From: Cyclostephanos tholiformis
Taxonomy: Eukaryota > Bacillariophyta > Thalassiosirophyceae > Thalassiosirales > Thalassiosiraceae
Reading direction: 5' to 3'
Length of the DNA stretch: 18,875 bases
NCBI GenBank assembly: GCA_036939975.1
Contig: JALLPB010001656.1
Span: 1-18,875, forward strand
Part shown: positions 1-8,108 of the stretch, piece by piece
How the letters are laid out: each line of letters opens with the position of its first letter
Position numbering within the stretch: the first letter of the stretch is position 1
Notes under the pieces: model-generated
Database searches by the model: none
The model's input: the letters and a program-made list of their open reading frames with translations, nothing else
What the model was told of the DNA's origin: nothing
Program-made: the position numbers and the translations under genes

Positions 1-440
1 AGGGATAGTTTTTTGTTCCCGCCAGAAGGCAAATAGGGGTTAAGCTGTTAAGGGGCTTCGCACGAATCCACCGATATGCTCCACCATTGGTCAATGTGCT
101 TCATGCCATATCCCCCCAGCTGCATGGTCATCAAAATTGCTATGAAGCTCCTTACATTTTAGTACATCGAAAATAATACAGTAGTTAAATATTAATTAAC
201 TACTCTGTCAGAAGAGCAATTTAATTAAATCACTTCGACCATGCCCTCAGCCAAACCCTCGCATGCATTGCCGCATCGCGTTTGTGCTGGATGATGTGTA
301 AAAAAATCGTATCACACTTGAGGGGGTGGAAGCTGACAATGGTGGATATGTTTGTGATAGTGGTTGTGTTCGGTGAGAACGATGGCAGCTCATGGTGCCC
401 GTGTTCTCTGAGTATCATGCTTAGTGACAATGAAAATGTG
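1..440. other. Non-coding 5' flank
   Basis: I see no supportable gene here; the short open frames on both strands lack any recognisable motif. Two small structures stand out. One is a 16-base motif TAGGGGTTAAGCTGTT at 34-49 that recurs exactly at 5514-5529. The other is an AT-rich hairpin at 181-203 with 8-bp arms (GTAGTTAA / TTAACTAC). The stretch may hold the 5' end of the retroelement that follows, but no boundary can be drawn. Confidence 0.5.
34..49 (+). repeat. 16-bp direct repeat, copy 1
   Basis: TAGGGGTTAAGCTGTT, repeated exactly and in the same orientation at 5514-5529. The flanking bases differ at once on both sides. A near-identical motif (TAGGGGTAAAGCTGTT) is the terminal repeat of the MITE at 15745-16047, so this may be a solitary MITE end. 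Confidence 0.6.
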
Positions 441-442
441 AG

Positions 443-2845
443 ATGCTTTACTTGCAAAATGACTATTCTAGATCAATCTGGGTTGACCTTTTTTCTTTAT
501 TTTATTCAGCAGCTTTCATGCCATTATCATATCTCGCTTTGCAGCTGCCTCCTGAAGCTCCAGTTGATGATTGGCTAAAATGGTCAGTTTCAATGTTGGA
601 ATCCAAGGTTAATGATCCCTCCAGCAAGATTGCTGGTGTGATGGGCATCAACAAGGCAGGTGACATTCAATATGTCTTTATGCCGACCAGTGTTCCCAAG
701 GCTTTGAACAATTGTGCTTCAGTTGTTCTAGGAAACTCAACTGACATTAGCAACGAGCCTGCCCTGGTTTATTTTGTCATGTTGGACCTTGGATTCACGA
801 GTGTCATCAAGACTTTTGTGGAGATCCCTGATGAACTCCGCCCTCAAGAGCATCTACCAAAAAAATTCTTTAAAGGTACCAATTGGGAAACGGCAAAAGT
901 TCCACTGGGTCTCGTGTGTCTCCCGGTCATTGCACCAACCTTCTTTGGCATGAAAACCATCAAAACTTCTATCTACAACCTGGATTTTGAAGACAAGCTT
1001 GGATCTTTGTCCAACAAGCACCTTCAGTGGGCAAAACTCATCAAGGAGAATGTCAGTCAACAAGAGAATGATGGGAGGGACGATGACAAGATCATTTGAA
1101 GGATTTCAAAGGGTAGCGAGGACCCCACCTCGAAATATGTCACACCTGGAACGTTTTGTGTCAAACTAGTGGACACACCTACCATCCAAGTGTTCACTCT
1201 TCCAAAAGACAAGTGGAAGGACCATCAAGTAGCACTTTGTGCCTTTTTTAAGGTCTACTCAACACCGCCTGCAAGCTCAGTTTGTCCGCCTTGATCTCCT
1301 ATAAGCACAGCTTCTTCCCCAAAAGCTACTTTTGTCAACATTGGCGCAACTAGTGCTGCTGCTTTCACCCAACCTGTTAACAATCATTTGGTGTCCGATA
1401 CTATGGCTTTGATGCAACAGTTCATTGCTGCCCAGCAATCCCAGACCATTGTTGTTGAATCCCAAGCCGATGAGTCACGTGAAACTGAAGCAAAGTTCAA
1501 CAACAATATGCTTTGGCTTCTTCTTATTGGACCGCTGATTTCACATTTCCTGGTAATTTTGAAAATCAACGGAACATCCTGTCTCAGCCAACCACAGTCA
1601 GGTCTACTTCAGCAGTATATTTTGACAACTGTCTTTAATGAAATCCCTGAGGATTTGACCGAAAGACTTCTTAGTCCTCTTACCACCCACAAGTCAATGC
1701 ATCATATCTCCAAAAACTTTGCTTCGGCCCTTCTAAGTTGCAACTTCCAGCGGACCAACCTCAATAGTTTGAGTTATGAGACAAATTCCATCACCATTTT
1801 GAACTTCATTGAGCAAAACAATCTTGCAAAAATCAATACTTTTCGTGAGGCTGAGCAAATTGCCAAGAACAAGTGCAAATTTGATTTTGTGGAATCCCAC
1901 CACAAGGCTTTGAAGACTACCATTGAAGGTCTAGGCAAGATCAGCGGAATGGATTGCATTATCAAAATTTGTGCCAATGTTTGTTGTATCATCACTGCTC
2001 TCTTCAATGTTTGGTCGGGCAATCCCATTCCCTTGCTTTACTCCATCTGTATCAAGACAATCGAGGTCATCAAGCATCCTGAATTCATCAAGTGGCATAA
2101 CAAGGTCCATAACAAGGTCCATAACAAGGTCCCACAGTTGCCATATATTTTTTTTAATACGTTGCACAAGGTTTGTCTCAGCTTGCAACTTTTTCTACAA
2201 ACTCAGTGAACAATAGTTTGATCGAGCATGGAGATAATGGGAGCAACCTCACCATTTCCCTCATTCTAAAGATTGTCAAGTTCATGACCAGGTTCTTCAG
2301 CAATATTGAGAACCACAACATGGAAGGCTCAGTTCCAGATTCCATTCCAAATTTCACTCCTTGTGATGCTAATCCCAAGATCATTCAAGTTGAGAGTGTT
2401 TCTGTGCCTGTAGTCGAGAAAACTACTGTGAAAGCCAAACCCGACGCATTGCCTCCCACGACTCCTACTCATGAACAGAAGGGAAAAAAGCAGAAGCTCA
2501 AGCCTGCAGCTGGGATCAAGGACTATACCAACTGGCCTTTTTCATTGCAAGGAAGGAACACCTCTTTCCGAGTTGTTTCCTAACAACCTCGAAAAGAAGT
2601 ACTGTTCTTTCTTTTGTTTCCATGACAAGAAGTGCTCCAAGCCTTATCAAGCCTGTGATTTTGATCATATTGGCAATTGGGACAAGATTTCTCCCAGTGA
2701 CCAGGTCAAGATCCTTGAATATTGTCATGCAACTCAAGGGAAGAAATTTTGGCTTGGCGCTGAAACTTTTGCCAAGCATAGGGCAACAGTTCCTGACAAG
2801 TATGCTTACCTCCTGGGAGACTCCAAAGGTATCAAGAATGCATAA
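443..2845 (+). pseudogene. gag-like region of the YR retroelement (broken)
   Basis: Open stretches at 443-1099, 1388-2209, 2173-2583 and 2471-2845 overlap or follow one another in different frames and read as one broken protein. I do not recognise a named domain in the first two thirds. The last part (2585-2845) has a Cys-rich knot, YCSFFCFHDKKCSKPYQACD followed by FDH, spaced C-x3-C-x5-C-x6-C-x3-H, and a basic Lys-rich stretch just before it. That suggests nucleic-acid binding, as in a gag C-terminus, although the spacing is not the retroviral CCHC knuckle. A 12-bp unit is repeated three times at about 2095-2130 and encodes HNKV repeats. A pyrimidine-rich tract ending in CAG at about 488-510 could be an intron acceptor. 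The start is undetermined. The gag role is inferred from position upstream of RT/RNase H. Confidence 0.45.
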
Positions 2846-3046
2846 TTCATCATCCAATGCATTTTCTTTTCAAAGATTTTGGTGATCCAGAACCATCTTT
2901 CATCTGCATATTTCGCTTCCAAATGACTTATCAGAGTTATATTATTTACTTTGCATTGCCATACCAGATACCAGGCCAAACTGGAGGGATCATCATTTCG
3001 AAGAGCAATTGAAGCTTTGATCATTGAATACTCAACAAGACTTGAT

Positions 3047-3900
3047 TCAATTCATTAGCATAAGCATCTTCTTGACATGCTTAAATGGGAAGATGAAGAT
3101 ATTTACACCGGGGAATTTGTTCAGGCATTTGCATGTCCTTCGAATCCAGGCATCCCAAATTCTGATGGAGGTCTTGAAGCTTACATATATGTGGATTATA
3201 TCATAGCCTCTGAAGTAACCAAATTCAACATTTTGAGATTGCTTGCAGCAACAATCGAAGCCATCTTTACTGTTAGTGGTCAGGCAAATATTGACGTCCG
3301 CCAATGTTCTCTATCTCTTGAAAATGGGGGAGCTCATGGTTGGCTTGGTTCAAACCGTTTTAGGACTTACTGTCGATACCAATAGTCTCACTATTGGAAT
3401 CACTCCGGAATACAGAAATCAAGTTAGAGAACTTCTTCCTTCAAGATGGCCAATCACTCGGCATATTTTCAAAGTTGCCGACATCCAGAAGCTTGTTAGC
3501 ATGATGACATGACTTGGGGAAGGTGCTCCATGTCACACATTTACACCTCCTTGGCCTTTGCAAATTGTTATTAGCCTGTTCACCTACTTTCCGTGAGATT
3601 GTTGAAAAGATCAAATGCAAGCAATTCTCTGGAGGCCACTCTGAGTTTGCAAGAGAGCTGAACTTTGCTTTAAAAATCGCCGCACAGATGGTGAATCGCC
3701 ACAAGCAAATCCACCTCATCAACAAGACTATGCAAGCAGAGATTGATTTCATCCATCAAGCGCTAAAGGAAGATTCTGGGATCTCTTTTGAAGTGCTGAT
3801 TGCTTTTATCATCCCAAGAACTCCAACAGCCTCCTTGTTTGGAGATAGGTCTCTTCAAGCTTGTGGAGGTTATTTGACTGAAATTTGAGTTTGGTGGTAT
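3047..3900 (+). pseudogene. Reverse transcriptase C-terminus and RNase H remnant
   Basis: Three frames in succession (3077-3385, 3243-3512, 3514-3888) give a continuous but frame-broken match to the DIRS-type RT/RNase H seen in algal and fungal genomes. The RT active-site box reads YVDY at 3188-3199 where YVDD is expected, so the second catalytic aspartate is replaced. Downstream come LLAATIEAIFTV and VLGLTVDTNSLTIGI, then a KVADIQKLV segment, typical of the RT-thumb to RNase H connection. The RNase H-like part contains IAFIIPRTPTASLFGDRSLQ followed by ACGGY (aspartate codon at 3844-3846). The fingers and most of the palm are absent. The product would have copied element RNA into DNA; this copy cannot. 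Family assignment is from recognised motifs, not a search. Confidence 0.6.
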
Positions 3901-3959
3901 GTTTCCTTCCCAAACAAGATTGTTCTCAGAACATTATTGCATTTGAAAAAAAACTAGAG

Positions 3960-4912
3960 CAAGAATTTTGATCTAAGATGCTTCAAGGATATGTAGATAG
4001 TGTCAGCAAACTCTTCGAGTATCGATTCCCATCCCAGCTGATCATTCCAACAAGGAAAATATATCAACAAAGCTTATTCATGCACGTGAATGTGAGGAGA
4101 CAATAGCCAGGCAAAGGAGTCCTATCACGAAAGAAATGTTTTGTTGCACTTGCAAATCTTGCCTGTGATTCTAAGCCAGACTCCACGGAATCTGTTGTTT
4201 TTGATTGGGTTACCCTTGGTAGGGTTGCTGGTTTCCGAGTTGCCGAATATGCCCAAATGAATATACATCTGGCACTAGGGTTATCAAAGCCTTTATTTCT
4301 TCAGATTGGCAATTCTACAATGCAAAAGGTCATCTTATGACAACACAATCCCTAGATGGTTTGGCGGATATGCCAGAAAAATTGAAACTCACATTCAGGA
4401 TTCAAAAAAACCATCAAAATGGGCAAACAATAGCTTTTGTGGCAGACAACAAAAACCATCACATTTGCCCAGTATGTGCTGCATATCAAATTTTCCTGCA
4501 AACAAGGCGACTTGGTCAATCAGATAATCAGCCAATGGGTGTCTTTGTTAACCATCAAGGCATTGTGAGGTATTTCACTGCAAACAAAATCTCAGAAGTT
4601 CTCCAGTCTGTTGCAAAAACCTGTCACCCTGATCTCTCGAGAGATGAAATTACATGTTACAGTTCCCATTCTATTAGAGTATGGGCTGTTGTTTTGTTGG
4701 ATGAAGCTGGCATGAATCCTGATTTCATTAAATCCAGACTTTGCTGGATGGGTGATTTGTATCGGTTATACTAACAAGATACCGCAATCCTCCAAACCAA
4801 ACACATTTCTGCTCTTGAGCATTCCTCCAGTGACTTTATGGCACTGTTTGGCAAAAATCGTACTGCATTGCCGAATATTGTCCCTGAAGATGAAACTATG
4901 AGAACTTATTAG
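3960..4912 (+). pseudogene. Tyrosine recombinase (integrase) remnant
   Basis: The conserved residues of the tyrosine recombinase catalytic domain can be placed. The first Arg lies in a GFRVAEYAQ motif (Arg codon 4236-4238), the H-x-x-R box reads HSIR (4667-4678), the Trp that commonly stands for the second His is in RLCWMGD, and the nucleophilic Tyr follows in YRLY (4769-4771). The longest open piece is 4337-4774. A TAA stop directly follows the catalytic Tyr where relatives have Leu, and the same frame then continues with QDTAILQTKHISALEH to a stop near 4910. The upstream half (3960-4270) is broken by further stops. The enzyme would have integrated the circular cDNA of the element by strand exchange. 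Crypton recombinases share these motifs, so the domain alone does not separate the two groups. Confidence 0.65.
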
Positions 4913-4935
4913 TTATAGTTTTCTTCTTGTTAAAA

Positions 4936-5120
4936 TCCTTCCTGAAGGAAATGGGGGGGGAGGAATCCAAATTTCAAAGAGGGGGGGGGAATCCCAACCT
5001 ACAGAAAGAATAGCTTATTTATTTAATTATGCAAATTAAATATACAATCCTTCCTGAAGTGAAAGAGGGCGGAGGGAATCCCAATTTTGAAGAAGGGGGG
5101 GGGGAATCCCAACCTTCAGT
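4936..5120. repeat. Two-copy tandem repeat with long G tracts
   Basis: Units at 4936-5002 and 5045-5120 share the order AATCCTTCCTGAAG, G tract, GGAATCC, AATTT, a second G tract and GAATCCCAACCT. G runs reach 8 (4953-4960), 9 (4981-4989) and 10 (5095-5104). An AT-rich spacer (5003-5044) separates the units. The repeat lies directly 3' of the recombinase remnant, where YR retroelements often carry their terminal repeats. The plus strand has several G runs that could form G-quadruplexes. Confidence 0.7.
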
Positions 5121-5513
5121 ACGAAAATTCCAATTTTCTTTTTTCTTTTCTTTTTGCATGCCTGCGATGCATAGCAGCGTTGTCATTCCTAAGAAAAAGT
5201 ACACTTAGTCTGCATTCTTCCATTTGTGGCCTTTTGCCACAATGAGCATGCATGTCACAATGGAGGTTTGGCCTAGAGCCAGAACTTTCAGGAGTCAAAA
5301 ACTTGCATTTTCAGACCCCACATAGCTTGATAAATCAGAGTATTTAAAATTCCACTTTGAATGCAGACTGGAGTGTGTACCTCTAATTAATCCATGTAAT
5401 TATGTAGTTCTTTCTTTGACCTCTTTGTCATATTTTGACAGCGTATCTATGCATTGCATTCAAGGCGCAATGAGTTTTTCCCCACAAGGGAAAACTGTTG
5501 GAACCCTAATAAC

Positions 5514-5529
5514 TAGGGGTTAAGCTGTT
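5514..5529 (+). repeat. 16-bp direct repeat, copy 2
   Basis: TAGGGGTTAAGCTGTT, identical to 34-49. Together the two copies bracket about 5.46 kb that includes the tyrosine-recombinase element. Confidence 0.6.
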
Positions 5530-5832
5530 TTTAAACTCAAATGCTATTTGACTGGGCCAAACTATGAATTCATAGGTAGAGATAAGGTAAAAATAAGGGG
5601 TCATACACCATCATCATGGACCTGATGAACTGGGTTTAACACCCCAAGACATGTTCCAACTGACACACCATGCAAAAACCACAATACTTACCTAGAGGCC
5701 CATTTTGCATAAAATCTGGACTATAAATTCATAGCTCTGTGATTCCATTTGCCATGCTTTCCAAGATGGATGGCATGGCAATCCAAGCACACAAGTTGTT
5801 CAGGGGGTCATATACAATATAACTGCCATCAC

Positions 5833-5883
5833 TGTCAAGCTTGGTCATGCCTAAGGGGGATAAGGCAGGTAGCTAGGTTGCAT
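5833..5883 (+). repeat. Dispersed CAAGCTTGG repeat, copy 1
   Basis: Begins TGTCAAGCTTGGTCATGCCT and ends AGCTAGGTTGCAT. It is shared with 16437-16485 (same strand) and, in reverse complement, with 9596-9640. A short piece recurs at 18833-18847. I do not know which element it belongs to. Confidence 0.6.
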
Positions 5884-6331
5884 TTACCTTACAAGGTAAA
5901 TCAGGAAATCAGGAATTCCTGACTTATCTATTACTTTTTTCAAAAAAGAAACACACCTTACTCTTGGAAATAGGTATTGCTAAAAAGTAAAAATATCTAA
6001 CTTACCAATTTCTAAATAGTTGGCCAACACACATTGCAGTGAAAGCATCATGATGGTGGATTCATCTGCCCCCCCACAGCATATTAATGTTCCCAGCACC
6101 TTGTATATGTTAGTAGTGAATGTGGGAACTATTCCATCATGTGGGTCTGGTGCCTCAACCAATGCACCATGACATCATTTGTAGCCCAGTTGTGACCCAA
6201 GAATTTGGCTTGGAGTGCTCCAAAATAAATAGGAATTTTACCTATCCCAAAAATACTTAAAGGAAAAGTAGATAAAGTAAAGAATTTACCTAATTTTCCT
6301 AGAAAAAAATTAAAAGTAATCAAAAAAGGTA

Positions 6332-6580
6332 TTATCCCTTTCTCGGAGGTGTGCGCCAGCTTTTTTTTTCAAATTTGCTCGCGTGGCCAGCCCATAGCTT
6401 TGGGCAGCAGTTCCCATCAATAGGTAAATATTCATAGCTTGGCAACCGGATGTCGGATCAGACCACCATTTGAACCTGCTTGGAGCTCATGACCACGCGC
6501 ACCTGGCAATGCCCACCTTAGCTATGTCTAATGCTCCGTTTTTTCAAATTTATTGTAACAACATGCAGGTCCCCACTTTC
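6332..6580 (+). repeat. Left terminal inverted repeat of the Tc1-like element
   Basis: Aligns with the reverse complement of 9329-9593. Shared blocks include TCGGAGGTGTGCG, AATAGGTAAATATTCATAGC and CAACATGCAGGTCCCCACTT. It lacks a 6-base and a roughly 10-base stretch present in the right copy. Nine CpGs lie between 6340 and 6540, against none in the preceding 800 bp. It ends 25 bp before the transposase ATG. Confidence 0.9.
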
Positions 6581-6605
6581 AAGTCTCTCAGAGGAGCCAG
6601 CCATC
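6332..6605 (+). promoter_or_regulatory. Probable promoter and leader inside left TIR
   Basis: The left TIR plus 25 bp is the only upstream sequence the element itself could supply to the transposase gene. A short open frame in the leader (ATG 6524, internal ATG 6563) shares its first residues, MSNAPFFQIY and NMQVPTF, with the same frame in the right TIR and stops downstream of the transposase ATG, so it is a possible upstream ORF. No TATA box or initiator can be assigned. The promoter role is inferred from layout. Confidence 0.35.
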
Positions 6606-7716
6606 ATGGCAGACAATGGCATCATTGAACAAGCCATGGTAACAAATGGCTACACCATCAACAAACATGGTGGAGCATTTCACTGGGGAAATGTGTGGTC
6701 TCTTGAGGATAATGTGAGGGTGGCGCTGGTGAATCTTCATCTGAAGGAAGTGAATCCTGATTCTTAAGTGTCGATCAGAGAGGTCCAATGGCTTGGATAA
6801 TGCTCTTGGGGTTTCACCAAAAAAGTGGCTAATAAGATTGAGAACAATGGCCATCTTGTTGATCCTTGGTTAAATCCTCAACAACGCCATTGTAGGAACG
6901 GGGTTTTACCATTTCAGAGGAGGGTGGCTTGCTTCTTTGGCACTCTGGAAGGATAATAATCGGCAGACTCTTTGGGACTACTGTATCCGGTTGATCACGG
7001 ATCGTGGAGTTTTCATGGTCGGCAGATGGTTCAACCATTCCTTTTTGTGCAAAGGTAATATGGGGAAATTGAATCAAGTCCCCATTGATATGTTCACGCC
7101 GGAGAATGTCCTATGGACAATGGAGCATTGGGATTTCATTGTGTGGATTGATCCTTTTTGCATGAAGTTTGGAGATGAGAAGCCCCCGAAGGGAGAGGAC
7201 CTCTTCAATAGAAAGGGTCAAGCAAATCCCCTCAATGGTGAGCGAGAGCCAATCATTGTTGCCTCCAATGTCCGCAATACCTACAATGTCATTGGAATCT
7301 GTGGTATTGCATGGGATACTGCTCCAATGGCATACAAAATGCATGACAGATTAAATGACTCAGAGGTATTCTCCGACTTCATCCTCAAGTGTGTTGCATT
7401 TGGCATTTTTGCGAACTGGAGATGTCCTTGTTTTGGATAATGCAGCAAAGCAATTCACCACTATCAAGATGTTTCGGAGCTGGAGACTTACTTGTGGAGT
7501 TTTCATGGTATATTTTTGCATTTTCTCCCTTTGTGCTCACCAGAGTTAAATCCGATCGAGCTTCTCTGGAATGTATTAGCCATGTGGCTAAAATGCATGC
7601 CTTGCATGGAAAATGGCGTCCGTTCTCATCAGGTTGTGGATGCAGCATACAGGATTATGAATGCTATTACCCACAAGGATGTAGAGAAATGCTTCCAGCA
7701 TGATAAATATGTATAG
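6606..7716 (+). pseudogene. IS630/Tc1-like DDE transposase (broken)
   Basis: This would be the element's transposase, cutting at the TIRs and integrating into TA. I chose ATG 6606 (MADNGIIEQ) because it follows the TIR directly and the frame stays readable for about 100 codons. An N-terminal HTH-like segment (VWSLEDNVRVAL ... WGFTKKVANKIENNG) is interrupted by in-frame stops at 6765-6767 and 6798-6800. A frameshift near 6900 leads into 6937-7440. The catalytic residues can be placed: first Asp in KFGDEK (7174-7176), second Asp in VLVLDNAA (7436-7438, after a frameshift near 7410) and Glu in SPELNPIELLWN (7558-7560, after another shift near 7455). About 40 codons separate the second Asp from the Glu, longer than the classical DD34E. 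Length (about 370 codons) suits the superfamily. The protein ends at TAG 7714-7716. Confidence 0.8.
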
Positions 7717-7810
7717 TTTGACTTTTTAGTTTGCTTCAATGCGGTAATATTTATATATTTAGCATGCGTCTTATACCAGAATAATCTCTAATTGTATGTA
7801 ATAAGATAAA

Positions 7811-7816
7811 AATAAA
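7811..7816 (+). terminator. Possible polyadenylation signal for the transposase
   Basis: AATAAA lies about 95 bp after the transposase stop, in the short gap between the two convergent genes. It is only a motif match in AT-rich sequence, with no support for actual cleavage. Confidence 0.3.
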
Positions 7817-7867
7817 GCAGAAATGAGTGAATGATTCAACCGGTCTCACATGCATGGAAAGCAGTGT

Positions 7868-7906
7868 CTATTTGTTGGCAATAATATTGCCGTTGGAGGT
7901 ATCAGC

Positions 7907-7940
<34 letters not shown>

Positions 7941-8040
7941 ACCTGCTGCTGCTGCTGCTGCACCTGCTGCTGCTGCTGCTGCACCTGCTGCTGCACCTGC
8001 TGCTGCTGCTGCACCTGCTGCACCTGCTGCTGCTGCTGCA

Positions 8041-8072
<32 letters not shown>

Positions 8073-8073
8073 A

Positions 8074-8108
<35 letters not shown>

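Larger units (their letters stand above)
440..4912 (+). mobile_element. Decayed tyrosine-recombinase (DIRS-like) retroelement
   Basis: Three successive coding remnants on the plus strand appear in gag, RT/RNase H, tyrosine recombinase order. That order fits retroelements that integrate with a tyrosine recombinase instead of a DDE integrase. The RT part is much too short: only the region from just before the YxDD motif onward is recognisable, and about 200 bp at 2846-3060 stand where most of the RT should be. All three parts carry frameshifts and stops. No long terminal repeats are visible, and I could not establish the split direct or inverted repeats expected of this order. A Crypton-like DNA element sharing only the recombinase is less likely, because the RT/RNase H remnant lies directly upstream in the same orientation. 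Confidence 0.6.
5121..6329. other. Non-coding, CpG-free repeat-bearing stretch
   Basis: I find no supportable gene. By direct reading, 5521-6330 contains no CpG dinucleotide. Local structures are a short hairpin at about 5476-5494 (TTTTTCCC / GGGAAAA), the 16-bp direct repeat copy at 5514-5529, the CAAGCTTGG repeat at 5833-5883, an inverted repeat TTTACCTTACAAGGTAAA at 5883-5900 and the palindrome TCAGGAATTCCTGA at 5909-5922. It ends at the TA duplication of the Tc1-like element. Confidence 0.6.

Noticed and set aside
4936..5120. B1-A2-B2 split direct repeats of a Ngaro-type element
   Set aside because: The two G-tract units could be B1 and B2, but no matching A1 could be shown near the 5' end, so the structure is unproven.
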